Shown one piece after another: positions 25,664-35,138 of a stretch of DNA of 64,000 bases. This stretch comes from Nocardia vinacea. GTDB lineage: Bacteria; Actinomycetota; Actinomycetes; Mycobacteriales; Mycobacteriaceae. A program made the translations under genes and the position numbers. Location: the NCBI RefSeq assembly GCF_035920345.1, contig NZ_CP109149.1, positions 62,001 through 126,000 of the forward strand, given 5' to 3'. The notes under the pieces were generated by a model that saw only the letters and a list, made by a program, of their open reading frames with translations, searched no databases and was not told the DNA's origin. How positions within the stretch are numbered: the first letter of the stretch is position 1; each line of letters begins with the position of its first letter.

Positions 25664-26788
25664 GTGCCGCTTCGGGTGCAGCGGTTGCGGTCACCGGATT
25701 CGGGGCGGCGTTCGGTGACGGTGGTCGACGCGGCGGGTGTGCCGGTGTGGCCGATCGAGGAGTTCTTGTCGCATCTGGTGGCGGTGGGTATGGCTCCGAA
25801 CACGGTGCAGGGTTACGCCTACGATCTGCGGGATCTGTTCACCTGGCTGGATCAGCGGGGGTGGGATTTCCGGAGCCTGAGCCTGGAGCAGTTGTCGGAG
25901 TTCTTCTCGTGGTTGCAGCGTCCGAAGCTGACTCGGCAGCCCGGGGTGTTCGTGCTGCCGGGAAGCCCGGTGGCTGTGACGCGGACGACGTTGGTGCGCA
26001 AGCGTTCCGCGGTGGCATCGTTCTACCGGTTTCATTCGCGTCGAGACGATTCGGTGCCTGCGCTGCTGGGCGAGTTGGTCGGCCGGCGGGCGACGGGCGG
26101 GTATGTGCCGTTGCTGGCGCATACCCGCCGGGGTGGGCCGAATACTGATTCCTACAGCCCGATCCGGCTGCATGCGCATCGCAAGCCTGCCCGGACGGTG
26201 ACCGTCGAGCAGCAGACCGCGCTGATGGATGCGTGCGCGCGGTTGCGGGACCGTTTTCTGCTGCTGTTGTGGTTCGAGACCGGGCTGCGGTTGGGAGAGG
26301 CGTTGGGGTTACGGCATTCGGATCTGCGGCTGCGGACCGGTGAGGTCCATGTGGTGCCGCGGGAGGACAACGCCAATCACGCGCGGGTGAAACGGCTCAA
26401 GCCCCGTGTCGTTCCTGCCGCCACCGAGCTGTTCGACCTGTATGCGGAGTACATGGAGGTCGAATACGGCTGTCTCGACAGCGATTTCGTGTTCGTGAAC
26501 CTGTTCCGGCCACCGGTGGGCGCGCCGATGACCGAGGCGAATGTCCACAAGCTGGTCGAGCGGCTGCGGCTGCGCTCGGGTGTCGGGTTCTTCGCGCCTC
26601 ACCTGGCCCGGCACACCTACGCGACTCGACTGTTGCGGGCCGGGGTCCGCATCGAGATCGTCGCAGCATTGCTCGGTCACTCGAGTTCGCAGACGACCGA
26701 GATGACGTACTCGCATTTGACGGTCGAAGACCATCGCCACGCCCTCGTCGCTGCGGGAATTCTGCCGGAAGGAACTGAACAACCTTGA
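25664..26788 (+). CDS. tnpA: Tyrosine recombinase, Tn554 TnpA-like
   Basis: 374 aa from GTG 25664, preceded by GGAGGAGGG; the frame also opens at 25634. The N-terminal core-binding domain ([32 protein letters not shown]) is followed by a catalytic domain with Arg in [11 protein letters not shown], the box [29 protein letters not shown] with the second His and the nucleophile Tyr. Full length for the family. Its TGA overlaps the TTG of tnpB. It would cut and rejoin strands at the element ends together with TnpB. Confidence 0.87.
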   Translation: MPLRVQRLRSPDSGRRSVTVVDAAGVPVWPIEEFLSHLVAVGMAPNTVQGYAYDLRDLFTWLDQRGWDFRSLSLEQLSEFFSWLQRPKLTRQPGVFVLPGSPVAVTRTTLVRKRSAVASFYRFHSRRDDSVPALLGELVGRRATGGYVPLLAHTRRGGPNTDSYSPIRLHAHRKPARTVTVEQQTALMDACARLRDRFLLLLWFETGLRLGEALGLRHSDLRLRTGEVHVVPREDNANHARVKRLKPRVVPAATELFDLYAEYMEVEYGCLDSDFVFVNLFRPPVGAPMTEANVHKLVERLRLRSGVGFFAPHLARHTYATRLLRAGVRIEIVAALLGHSSSQTTEMTYSHLTVEDHRHALVAAGILPEGTEQP

Positions 26789-29064
26789 CCATGCCGCACG
26801 AGGTGCAGACAACGACGTCGGGGTTGCTGGAGCGGTTGATGCAGACCGTCGATCCGATGTTCCGCGGCGAGGTGTTCTACCCGCCCACCGACAGTCGGGT
26901 CTTCGTCCAGGACACCTGCCGCATCGACTCGTGCGGCATCGCGCTGAGCTATGCGTCACGGCGGTTGTGTCAGGGGCACTATCAGCGGTGGAGGGGAGCC
27001 GGGCGGCCGGATATGGATGAGTGGGCCGCGGCCGAGGAGATCGCGACAACGCAGCGGCGGACCGTGCCGGGGTGCGGGGTGCGTGAGTGCAATCGGGCCC
27101 AGAAGTCGCACGGTTTGTGTCATCGTCATGCCAGCGCGTGGATGCGCTACGGCCGCCCGGACCTGGAGGGCTGGCTGGCGCGCACTCTCTACCACCCGCC
27201 CCGCGGGTCGGTCGAGACCGATTGCGAATTCCCTGATTGCGCCCGCTGGAGCGATGGACCCAGCAGACGGTTATGTCGCGCGCATCACCAAACCTGGTGC
27301 TACGCCGGGCGAATGCCGTTGGCTGAGTGGTTCGTCCACGTCGAACAGCAGCGCAACCCGCACGTGAAGCTGCATGATCTGGGCGGGCAGGTGCGGTTGG
27401 AGATCGGATACGGACTGCAACGCCGACACGAACTGGGCCATCAGCACACCGCGCCGCGGGTGGTGACCAAGGCGGCCGGGTGGATCCGCTCGGCGGGGGT
27501 GCACAGCCTGCTGGACTGGGACGACGAGGAATGGAAGGCGTTCTGCTTGCCGAGGGAGGCCAACTACGACACGTTGTCGCTGGCTTTCATCAAGGACACC
27601 CGGTTCGAGCTACGAGCGCTGCTCATCGACGCAGACCCCTGGGCCGACCAATATCCGCGCGACACATGGGATCTCAAACACGTCGGTCTGAACACCAGCG
27701 ACGTTCGCTACCTCCGCTTCGGCGACATCACCCAGCCCTGGTTGAGAGAGCTGACCAAGCGATGGTGCCGGTGGCGGCTGAGCCGCGAGCTCAGCCCGTC
27801 CACCGTCGCGATCAATGTCCGCGGCTGTGTCCGGTTGTCGGAATACCTCAGCCACGCGGTGGGACCGGACACCAGGCCGGACCAGCTGACCAGGATGCGT
27901 CTGGAAGGGTGGCTGGCCGACTTGCAGACCAAGCTGCCGGACGCGAGTAGTCGCGGCGCGGTGATCGCCTCGATCAGTGCACTACTGAAAGACGCTCACC
28001 GGCACGACTGGCAACCGGGACTGCCGCGCAACGCGTTCATCTACGACGACATGCCCACACGGTCCCACGCCAAGCCGAGGTTCATCCCGGAGCAGGTGAT
28101 CCGGCAAATGGAGACGCCACAGGCGCTGGCACTGTTCCCCTCTCCCGACGGGAGCCTGATCGTGGAGATCCTGATCCGCTGCGGGCTGCGGCTCAAGGAC
28201 GCGCGCACCCTGCCGTTCGACTGCATCGTCCGCGACGGCGACGCCAACCCCTACCTGGCCTGGCTCAACCGCAAGATGGCCGACCGCCCGGCGTTCTTCC
28301 CGCTCTCGGAAGAACTGGCCGAGAAGATCACTGCGCAGCAACGGGCAGTGCTCGACCGGTTCCCCGCAGGATCGCCGTGGTTGTTCCCGGCGATCAACGG
28401 CAACATCGACGGCAGCCGCTACGCCAGCAGCACCAGACTGCGCGGACAGCTGGATCGCTGGCTCGGGCAACTGGACCTCACCGACGAGCACGACCGGCCG
28501 ATCCGGGTCACGTTCCACCAATTCCGGCACACCGTGGGGACCAGGCTCATCAATGCCGACGTTCCGCAACCGATCGTCCAAGCGCTGCTCGATCACATGT
28601 CTCCGGCCATGACCGCGATTTACGCTCGTTTGCACAACGAAACATTGCGTGAGCACTGGCTCACGGCGGTGAAGATCAACGCCGCCGGCGAACCCGCCAC
28701 GATCACCGCCGATCACCCACTCGCCGATGCGGCCTGGGCGAAACTGAGCATGGTCCGGGCGAAAGTGACGTTGCCGAACGGATATTGCGGCGCCCCGGTC
28801 CAAACCGATTGCGAATACGCCAATCCGTGTCTGGACTGCCGATTCTTCATCACCACCACCGAATTCCTCGGCCAGCACCGTCGCCAGCGCGAGGACACCG
28901 CACGCATGATCGACGATGCCGAAGCCGCCGGGCACAAGCGGGTCGCGGAGAAGAACACTCGCACCCTGATCAAACTCGACACCATCATCGGCGCACTCGA
29001 ATCGGCCCACGACGGCCAGATCGTGGCCGGAGGAAAGGTCGAAGAACTCGATGCCGCCGGCTGA
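26785..29064 (+). CDS. tnpB: Tyrosine recombinase, Tn554 TnpB-like
   Basis: 759 aa from TTG 26785 (ATG 26791 is two codons in), overlapping tnpA by four bases. The N-terminal ~200 residues hold repeated Cys/His motifs (for example CRIDSCGIA, CQGHYQRW; CGVRECNRA, CHRHASAW; CEFPDCARW, CRAHHQTW), three zinc-binding-like units. The catalytic domain has CGLRLKDARTLPFD, HQFRHTVGTRL and DHMSPAMTAIYARL with the active Tyr. A C-terminal GYCGAPVQ...C..C..CRFF element is typical of TnpB. It is longer than the classical Tn554 protein because of the zinc-finger array. Confidence 0.85.
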   Translation: MTMPHEVQTTTSGLLERLMQTVDPMFRGEVFYPPTDSRVFVQDTCRIDSCGIALSYASRRLCQGHYQRWRGAGRPDMDEWAAAEEIATTQRRTVPGCGVRECNRAQKSHGLCHRHASAWMRYGRPDLEGWLARTLYHPPRGSVETDCEFPDCARWSDGPSRRLCRAHHQTWCYAGRMPLAEWFVHVEQQRNPHVKLHDLGGQVRLEIGYGLQRRHELGHQHTAPRVVTKAAGWIRSAGVHSLLDWDDEEWKAFCLPREANYDTLSLAFIKDTRFELRALLIDADPWADQYPRDTWDLKHVGLNTSDVRYLRFGDITQPWLRELTKRWCRWRLSRELSPSTVAINVRGCVRLSEYLSHAVGPDTRPDQLTRMRLEGWLADLQTKLPDASSRGAVIASISALLKDAHRHDWQPGLPRNAFIYDDMPTRSHAKPRFIPEQVIRQMETPQALALFPSPDGSLIVEILIRCGLRLKDARTLPFDCIVRDGDANPYLAWLNRKMADRPAFFPLSEELAEKITAQQRAVLDRFPAGSPWLFPAINGNIDGSRYASSTRLRGQLDRWLGQLDLTDEHDRPIRVTFHQFRHTVGTRLINADVPQPIVQALLDHMSPAMTAIYARLHNETLREHWLTAVKINAAGEPATITADHPLADAAWAKLSMVRAKVTLPNGYCGAPVQTDCEYANPCLDCRFFITTTEFLGQHRRQREDTARMIDDAEAAGHKRVAEKNTRTLIKLDTIIGALESAHDGQIVAGGKVEELDAAG

Positions 29065-29440
29065 CAACACACGGTTCCTGCTCGAAGCCACCCAACAGCG
29101 CAGCGCGGACGCACGCAGGCGAGCCGAAGCCGCGATCACCGCAGCGGCCCGCGGCGCGGGCCGCATCACCGTCGCTGGGATCGCCAAGACCGCAGGCGTT
29201 TCACGATCCTGGATCTACACACAATCCGACCTCGTCGACGCGATATCCGCTCTGCAACAACGGAAACCGGCTACCGGCCAGGTGAGGTCGACCTCAGCGA
29301 CAGTGGAATCGTTGCAGACCCGGTTAGCAGCAGCCAACGAACGCAGCAAACAGCTACGCGCGCAAGTCACCCAGCTGACCGCCCAACTCGAAACCGCATA
29401 CGGCGAAATCCGGGCCCTGCGCAACGCCCAGCCGCATTGA
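29051..29440 (+). CDS. tnpC: Tn554 TnpC-like accessory protein (DUF6262 type)
   Basis: 129 aa. ATG 29051 lies inside the end of tnpB (14-base overlap). An Arg-rich N-terminal helix precedes a helix-turn-helix-like stretch ITVAGIAKTAGVSRSWIY, then a coiled coil (LQTRLAAANERSKQLRAQ, LTAQLETAYGEIRAL). This matches the third protein of Tn554-type elements, which affects efficiency and orientation of transposition. A GC hairpin lies between its stop and the end of the convergent ssb gene. Confidence 0.8.
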   Translation: MPPADNTRFLLEATQQRSADARRRAEAAITAAARGAGRITVAGIAKTAGVSRSWIYTQSDLVDAISALQQRKPATGQVRSTSATVESLQTRLAAANERSKQLRAQVTQLTAQLETAYGEIRALRNAQPH

Positions 29441-29485
29441 TCCCAGGCCTCCAGCCGCGCCTCGCGGCCGGAGCCCCCGAGAGGA

Positions 29486-29995
29486 TCAGAACGGCGCATC
29501 CTCCCCGCTAGCACCGAAGCCCCCGGCGGCAGCGCTCACGAACGCGGTCTCCGCGGAAGCAGCAGAACCCCACGGATCATCACCGGCGGTGCTGCTACCG
29601 AAGCCGTTGTTCGCACTCCCACTGCCGTTTCTGTTGACCCGGTTGACCTTTGCGGTCGCGAACATCAACGACGCAGCAACGTCCTCGGCCTGCACCTCGA
29701 CCACAGTGCGTTTCTCACCCTGCTGGGTTTCATACGAGCGCTGCACCAACCGCCCGACAACCACGACTTTCGCGCCCCGCGTGAGGCTTTCCGCGACATG
29801 CTCGCCCAGAGCATTCCAGGCGCTGCACCGCAGAAACAATGCCTCGCCATCCACCCACGTGTTGGTTTGACGGTCGAACCGGCGCGGCGTCGAGGCCACC
29901 GTGAACGACGCAACCGGCTTGCCTTGCGGCGTGAATCGAAGCTCCGGATCCGATGTCAGATTCCCTTGAACTGTGATGACCGTGTCACCAGCCAT
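29486..29995 (-). CDS. ssb: Single-stranded DNA-binding protein (intact, carried by the element)
   Basis: 169 aa from ATG 29995 with GAAGGGG upstream. Complete OB fold: [51 protein letters not shown], then a Gly/Ser-rich linker with DDPWGS and a canonical acidic tip ending GEDAPF. It binds ssDNA as a tetramer and recruits partners through the tip. It lies in the passenger region of the Tn554-like element and would replace the ssb gene the element disrupted. It is a paralogue, not a copy: residues around the OB fold differ throughout. Confidence 0.9.
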   Translation of the reverse strand: MAGDTVITVQGNLTSDPELRFTPQGKPVASFTVASTPRRFDRQTNTWVDGEALFLRCSAWNALGEHVAESLTRGAKVVVVGRLVQRSYETQQGEKRTVVEVQAEDVAASLMFATAKVNRVNRNGSGSANNGFGSSTAGDDPWGSAASAETAFVSAAAGGFGASGEDAPF

Positions 29996-30148
29996 GACGA
30001 ACCCCTTCCTCAGATAAGTGATTGATCTGCTGACCGGTCAATGCGCGGGAATCGCAATCGCTCCGGAAGTGCTCGAAATAGACATGTCCACGTCGGAAAA
30101 CTGCTGGTAGACAGCCATTTTCATTTTCGAGATCCACATAATCAACGT

Positions 30149-30355
30149 CTCCGCGGCATTCTCCGCGGCCTCGCGCCAGAGGTTGCAGCGCAGGAACAAC
30201 GCCTCGCCGTCTTTCCACTCCCCGTTGTTGGGGTCGCGGTAGCGGGGTGTGGAGGCGACGGTGAAATCGAGGACCGCCACACCATTGGGTGTGAACCGGA
30301 GTTCCGGGTCCGCGGTCAGATTCCCTTTGACGGTAATGACCGTATCTGCGACCAT
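30149..30355 (-). pseudogene. 5' half of the split single-stranded DNA-binding protein gene
   Basis: ATG 30355 with GAAGGAG upstream begins [20 protein letters not shown] and continues through [19 protein letters not shown]; then at 30148 the frame enters element sequence ([11 protein letters not shown]...) and stops at 30038. The 69 codons are the first half of an OB fold whose second half is at 25188-25550. Promoter and ribosome site are intact, so a truncated ~105-aa protein may still be made. It would lack the second half of the OB fold and the acidic tip. Confidence 0.82.
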
Positions 30356-30533
30356 GCCGAGTACTCCTTCGAATGTTAGTGGATGAGAACAGCAATCGCG
30401 CCTGGCCCGCACGGACCGCGCTGGCGGCCGGTGAGGGCAGCCAGTGAATCGGGCGGGTTTTTAGTCGTTGAACCCGACATCGCGGGAGCCCGAGGAATCC
30501 CCATAGCCGGCGCGGGGTGGATGCCGCGCCGGG

Positions 30534-31721
30534 TCAGTGGTGGATCGGTCCCAGATCGACGCCAAGGTCGGCGGCGATGCCGCGTCCGGTGTGGGCGAGT
30601 GTGCGCACGGTGTGCGGCCGTATTCCGGCGCGCAGCGAAGTTTCGAGCAGGATCGCCATCGAGTGTGTTGGGTTGGCGTGGCGGGCGGCCTGTAGGGCGA
30701 TACCGGCGAGCGGACCGTCGCCGCGGAGGTAGGCGCTGTAGGCGAGAAGTGTTGCGGCATCAGCGCGATCGCAGCCCGAGAGTGCCCGAGCCGAAGCCAC
30801 CCACAGCCGTTCGGCGGGCGCGGCGTGCTCACCCACCGCGAGCGCGAACAATGAATCACGCACCATCCGATCCCGCAGCGCCGCAGCCAATTCGGCGTAC
30901 TCACCGGCGGTGAGCACGATCCCGGAGTCGGTGTCGGCGACCCGCCACAGCACCCACTCCAACATCCGCCGGTGATAGCTGTCGGGATCGCCGCGGCGCA
31001 CGGCCTCGGCATACCGGTCGTGCGCCTGCCGCAGGGCCTCATCGAGGTCCGCGGCGACCTGGGTGGCCAGTTCGGTGTCGGGAGTGAGCAGTTCGGTAAG
31101 TTCCGAGCGGGTGCCGCGGATCGGTCGGCCCCGCAGTACATGGGCGAGGGTCACCATCGAGGTGGCCGGATCCGGCAGTGTCCCATGACTGTTGGGGCCG
31201 AGCAGACCCCACCAGCCTTGCCAGGGTTCGATCGCGCGGACCGCCCACGCGCCCGCGACCACGATGCTCTCCCCGGCCAGGCGACTGCTGAACGCGGCGA
31301 TCAGCCGCGCCCACGGCCCGAGATCCGAACCGGCCGGGGGCTGTGTGTCGCGGGGTTCGCTCATCCGGTCATCGACGATGACCGCGAGCACCACGGTCGC
31401 GTCCTCGGTGGCGCAGATGCTGACGACGGCGTCAGCGTAAGCATCCGCCCGACCCGGGTGGCTGTCGTCGATGTCGAGATCCAACCGCAGCACCGCGTCG
31501 ATGGTGGGCGCTCGCCTCCGATCATCGGAGTCGCGAAGCAGGGCCACTACCAGCGAGCGTTCGGGGACGAATCCGATCATCGCGGGCACCGCCACGATCA
31601 ATTGACCGGGATCATCCACATGCAGGGACTCGCCATGAGTGCGATCCGGGGAATCCCGGTCCAAATCACCGGTCGACTGATCGAGCAAGCGTGATAGAGC
31701 GTTATCGGTGTTGTCGGTCAT
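30534..31721 (-). CDS. DUF4192 family protein
   Basis: 395 aa from ATG 31721, preceded by AGAGGACTCTCA; the frame is open further but non-coding. The signature VPAMIGFVPERSLVVALL near residue 40, plus TVVLAVIVDDR and GESIVVAGAWAVRAI, match DUF4192 proteins, which are common on actinobacterial plasmids and chromosomes and have no known biochemical role. The second half is helical. It is immediately followed by the ssb operon and preceded by a decayed copy of a small gene. Confidence 0.8.
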   Translation of the reverse strand: MTDNTDNALSRLLDQSTGDLDRDSPDRTHGESLHVDDPGQLIVAVPAMIGFVPERSLVVALLRDSDDRRRAPTIDAVLRLDLDIDDSHPGRADAYADAVVSICATEDATVVLAVIVDDRMSEPRDTQPPAGSDLGPWARLIAAFSSRLAGESIVVAGAWAVRAIEPWQGWWGLLGPNSHGTLPDPATSMVTLAHVLRGRPIRGTRSELTELLTPDTELATQVAADLDEALRQAHDRYAEAVRRGDPDSYHRRMLEWVLWRVADTDSGIVLTAGEYAELAAALRDRMVRDSLFALAVGEHAAPAERLWVASARALSGCDRADAATLLAYSAYLRGDGPLAGIALQAARHANPTHSMAILLETSLRAGIRPHTVRTLAHTGRGIAADLGVDLGPIHH

Positions 31722-31782
31722 TGAGAGTCCTCTTGGTCGCGGGTGTGTGTGGGATGACCTGGTGCGGCTGCGGTACGAGCGG

Positions 31783-31975
31783 TCAGTGCGTCGGCTGGTC
31801 GCGACGGGCGCAGGCGTCGATGAATCGCATCGGCAGCAGCACACCGCGGACGCGGGCGTGACCAATGACGGTGTGGTGGTGCACGACGCGGACGTGGTGG
31901 TGTCCGCCGGGGTGTGATCGTTACCGCGGCAGCCGCGCGGGGCAGCCGATGCGGTTCGACAGCGAACAGCCGCAC
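31783..31975 (-). pseudogene. Frameshifted remnant of a paralogue of the 38542-39081 gene
   Basis: Minus-strand reading from 31975 gives VEPHRLPRAAAAVTITP, then after a frameshift near 31910 GGHHHVRVVHHHTVIG and GVLLPMRFIDAC, ending at TGA 31785-31783. The intact paralogue has VELHRLRRTGTAVTITT, GGHRHDRVHIGPVHRHH and VLLPLRFIEAV. The match in order and spacing is clear. The N-terminal ~70 residues of the paralogue are absent. It fills most of the 400-base gap between the DUF4192 and ParB-like genes. Confidence 0.55.
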
Positions 31976-32126
31976 TCTGGGTGAGCTTCAGTCCGGGGTC
32001 AGCGCCGATCACGATGAGGACAGGTGTCTGCGGCCCTGCGGGTGTTCTGTTTGTGTTCGGGTGAGTGACGGGCCCGGCCACCACGAACAGTTCCGTGGTG
32101 GGCCGGTGGGGTTGTGGTGTGCTGGT

Positions 32127-33800
32127 TCAGGACTCGATGTCGATGTCGTGGTAGTCGATGAGTTTGGCGGCGGCTTGTTCGACGTCGACGAGGGCGAAGT
32201 CGAGGTCGGGATCGGCGGTGGCCTCGTCGAGGAACCGCAGATACCGCTGCGTGGCGGGTAGGGCGTCGCGCCACAGGCTCTTGCCGATCTCCAGTTCTGC
32301 GGAGGCGAGCTGCATGGCGAGCACGATCGTCCACGCCCGGTTGGGTGAGGCGCTGCTGATCGCGGTGACCAGCGCCTCGATAGAGTCGTCGATCCGTAGC
32401 AGCGCGGCCACTTTCGTGCGCTCGGTGTGGCTGAGTTTGTGCGCGAGGGCTTCGGCGACGAACGTGGCGGTGGCCCGGTGCAGGGTGGCACCGGCCACGA
32501 GCCGCGGCAGGAATTTGTTGCGGCGCTCGTTGGCGGCCTCTCCGCGCTCGTTCAACTTGATCACCCGCCGCCGCGCCAGCCGCGCCTGCTCCCGCTCGGC
32601 TGCGGTGTCGGCTTCGATCTGCGGGTCGGATTCAGGTACTACGACCTGGAATCGGCTGCCCGCCAATGCATCCTCGGGCAGGTAATAGGTCGGGGTCCAC
32701 CGATCCGCGCGCTGCACCGACTCGGCGTGGCGCAGTCCCTCGCCGGGTTCGGCGTCGGGGTTGGTGCGGGTGTTCCAGTCCACGGTCTCGGTGTCGACGA
32801 GCTCCCCGGTCTGTGTGTCGACCAGCAACGCGTTTTTCTCCACCGCCAGCCACACCACCCACTGCTGCGGGTCGGCATAGATGTCCTCGGCGGTGACCGG
32901 ATCACCGTCGGAGGTAGTGAGCGTCGCGGCGGGCACGAACCCGGCATCAGTATCGGGTTCGGTGGTCAGGATGCCGAATCCGTAAGCGGCATACGGGAGT
33001 GCGGCTTCCAGCAGGGCGCGGGTGGCGGCGCGTTCGTTGTCGATGCGCTTGTGCACGTAGGTGAAGTCGTAGCGTCCTGCGCGTTCGAGGCGCCCCACAG
33101 CGTCGGTGTCGCCGCGGCGTTCGTAGTCGGCGATGATCGCGAGCTGATCGAAATCGAGCTGCCGCCCCTCGGTCAGCAGCCGTTTCGCGGTCGGCGACGC
33201 CCCGATGGCTGCGGTCTTGGTGATCTCGGATCGCTTGCGCTGCAACCCTTCGGCCACCCGCGTCGCGCTCGCCCCCAGCTCCAGGGTGAGCGCGACACCG
33301 CTGGCGCGGTCGGCATCGAGTAACGGGATCCGGCGGTCATTGATGTTGATCTGGTCGATCGTGCGCGCGATGCGGCGTTCGTTGTCGCCGACGGTCGGGT
33401 CGGCGTCGGTGATCCACACCGGCACCATCGCCAGGCCGACCTCGCGGGCCAGCAGCACCCGCAATTGGCCGTCATAGACGTGCACCGACCCGTCGGGCTC
33501 ACGCTCGGCCAACGCCGGGGCCCGCACCCCGAACATGCTGATCGACGCCTTCTCCTTGGCATAGGCGTCCAGATCGATACTGGTACGCACATTCTCATCA
33601 ATCAGCAGCTCATTCGGATCCATGTACGCCGCCTCGGCCTGCGGCGGCGGCGGCACGATCGGCTCGGAATCGATGGCGGTGTCGTCGCGCTCCACATCGG
33701 TGGTGCCGTCGATATCCACGGTGTCGGGCGTGGGGCTGGTGCCGGACTGTTCGGGTTCGGTGCTGGTGTCGGCGACGACGGACAGGGAGGCAGTGCTCAC
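32127..33800 (-). CDS. ParB/Srx-fold (ParB N-terminal domain) protein
   Basis: 557 aa. A Pro/Thr/Asp-rich N-terminal ~60 residues precede a ParB-type nuclease/CTPase-like domain: MDPNELLIDENVRTSIDLD, then VRAPALAEREPDGSVHVYDGQLRVLLA, and a helix-turn-helix region with ATRVAEGLQRKRSEITKTAAIG. The C-terminal half is large and helical, unlike short chromosomal ParB. Such proteins in actinobacterial plasmids are thought to act in partition or transfer. No parA gene is seen beside it. Plausible DNA target: the inverted repeat at 35429-35464, but this is untested. Confidence 0.78.
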   Translation of the reverse strand: MSTASLSVVADTSTEPEQSGTSPTPDTVDIDGTTDVERDDTAIDSEPIVPPPPQAEAAYMDPNELLIDENVRTSIDLDAYAKEKASISMFGVRAPALAEREPDGSVHVYDGQLRVLLAREVGLAMVPVWITDADPTVGDNERRIARTIDQININDRRIPLLDADRASGVALTLELGASATRVAEGLQRKRSEITKTAAIGASPTAKRLLTEGRQLDFDQLAIIADYERRGDTDAVGRLERAGRYDFTYVHKRIDNERAATRALLEAALPYAAYGFGILTTEPDTDAGFVPAATLTTSDGDPVTAEDIYADPQQWVVWLAVEKNALLVDTQTGELVDTETVDWNTRTNPDAEPGEGLRHAESVQRADRWTPTYYLPEDALAGSRFQVVVPESDPQIEADTAAEREQARLARRRVIKLNERGEAANERRNKFLPRLVAGATLHRATATFVAEALAHKLSHTERTKVAALLRIDDSIEALVTAISSASPNRAWTIVLAMQLASAELEIGKSLWRDALPATQRYLRFLDEATADPDLDFALVDVEQAAAKLIDYHDIDIES

Positions 33801-33923
33801 GGTGATCTCCTTACAGAACAGACGACACAGCAGCGCACCCCGGTCGAGCGGGGTGTGGTGCCGCGCCGAAAATGCGGATACGGGACAGCCCAGGCACGTG
33901 GGAACCTGGGGCCGCGAACGGGG

Positions 33924-34160
33924 TTAGGCGGCGCGGGCGCTGCGCTGGCGGGTGAGGTTGACCGGTGCCAGCCGCAGCACGCCGCGGTCGTCTTCGGTGT
34001 AGATCCAGTTCCGGGCGCGCCAGTCCGGGAACTGCGCCCGCCAGCCCTCCAGCCCCGGTGTGTCGGGGACCGCGGTGACCAGACCGGCATAGCCCCGGTC
34101 GACGAGGGTCTGATACTCCGCGCGGGTCATGCTCTGCACGGCAACAGGATTCGAGGACAT
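33924..34160 (-). CDS. Small hypothetical protein
   Basis: 78 aa from ATG 34160 with GGAGG six bases upstream. It reads MTRAEYQTLVDRGYAGLV, then PGLEGWRAQFPDWRARNWIYTEDDRGVLRLAPV and a basic tail. The Trp-rich, compact sequence suggests a small folded domain. No family recognised. It lies between the DprA-like and ParB-like genes on the same strand, probably one operon. Confidence 0.62.
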   Translation of the reverse strand: MSSNPVAVQSMTRAEYQTLVDRGYAGLVTAVPDTPGLEGWRAQFPDWRARNWIYTEDDRGVLRLAPVNLTRQRSARAA

Positions 34161-34253
34161 CAACAACCTCCAACACAATCGATTCGGATGAGGGTGCTGC
34201 CGCCATGAACAGCGGTGACAGCGAGCGAACACGCCATAGCTGCTGCCGGGTGA

Positions 34254-35138
34254 TCAGCGAGACAGTGAGTCGATCGCTGCCAGAAGGGCGGCGGTGGTGG
34301 TGACCGGCTCGGCGCGGCGGTCCTGGATCAAGCGGTGACAGCCCGCTGAGGCTGCGGCGTCGGCGGGTCCGGCCACCGCGAACACCGGCCGGTGCAGCCG
34401 GTGGGCCCATCCGGCGGTATTCAGGGTGCCCGACCAGCGACCCGCCTCGGGCACCACCACCGCATGCGACAGCGCGGCGACGAGCCGGTTGCGCCACAGG
34501 AACCGGTCACGCGTGGGTCCACTGCCCGGCGGGTACTCCGACACGATCGCCCCCGACTCGGCGATCCGGTCGAACAACTCCCGATGCGGGAACGGGTATG
34601 CGCGGTCAACGCCGTTGGCGATGACCACGGTCGTGCCCGCCGGGTGGGCGAGCGCGGCTCGGTGCGCGACGGCGTCCACGCCGTAGGCACCGCCGCTGAC
34701 GATGTGCCAGCCGCGCTCAGCCAACGCGGCGGCGATCTCACCGGTGATCCGTTCGCCGCGTTCGGTGATCGCCCGAGCCCCGACAACCGCGACCCTGCGC
34801 GCGGTCGCTGGCACACCGTGGCTGCGGACCCACACCGCGACCGGAGCGGCGTCGGCGACGGTGAGGTCGTCGAATCCCAGTGCCGCCCAGTGCGGGTCGT
34901 CGCGGGTCAGCAGCCGCGCCCCCGTCCGCGCTGCCTGGTCGAGGTCCTCGGCGGCCAGCTCCGCCAGAGTCATGCGTGCGCGCGGCGGTGGACGGTGATC
35001 GGCGAGCTGGTCGGCGATTGCTTCGACAGAGCCGAGCTCATCTGGCACCGCATCCGCGACGCCGGGGACGTGGTGCAGGGCTGCGCGGGCGAGGATCGCC
35101 CACGCCAGCTGGCGTGCCTGCGACGTGGCAGTGGTCAC
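34254..35138 (-). CDS. dprA: DprA/Smf-like DNA-processing protein
   Basis: 294 aa. GTG 35138 is chosen because GGGAGG stands six bases upstream; the frame also has an ATG at 35213 without a ribosome site. The Rossmann-like core shows RRVAVVGARAITERGERIT, HIVSGGAYGVDAVAHRAAL, GTTVVIANGVDRAYP, SEYPPGSGPTRDRFLWRNRLVAALS (in pieces) and VFAVAGPADAAASAGCHRLI, all hallmarks of DprA. The family binds ssDNA and loads RecA. On plasmids it may protect incoming single strands after transfer. A -10-like TAGCGT lies at 35293-35288. Confidence 0.87.
   Translation of the reverse strand: MTTATSQARQLAWAILARAALHHVPGVADAVPDELGSVEAIADQLADHRPPPRARMTLAELAAEDLDQAARTGARLLTRDDPHWAALGFDDLTVADAAPVAVWVRSHGVPATARRVAVVGARAITERGERITGEIAAALAERGWHIVSGGAYGVDAVAHRAALAHPAGTTVVIANGVDRAYPFPHRELFDRIAESGAIVSEYPPGSGPTRDRFLWRNRLVAALSHAVVVPEAGRWSGTLNTAGWAHRLHRPVFAVAGPADAAASAGCHRLIQDRRAEPVTTTAALLAAIDSLSR

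Larger units (their letters stand above)
25551..30148 (+). mobile_element. Tn554-like transposon carrying an ssb gene, inserted in an ssb gene
   Basis: 4598 bp between the two halves of a disrupted ssb gene. It holds three consecutive overlapping plus-strand genes typical of the Tn554 family (two tyrosine recombinases and a small third protein), followed by an intact ssb gene on the minus strand in the passenger position. The ends were set where the ssb reading frame stops and resumes: removing 25551-30148 restores GCG GAG | AGC CTG. No target duplication is needed, which fits this family. Both ends contain a similar ACGTT..ATG..GGA..CTCG..AAA pattern in the same orientation. Confidence 0.75.

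Noticed and set aside
25188..25694. 168-aa frame as a complete SSB
   Set aside because: Residues before SLTRGTRV come from the transposon end; the first half of the OB fold is absent.
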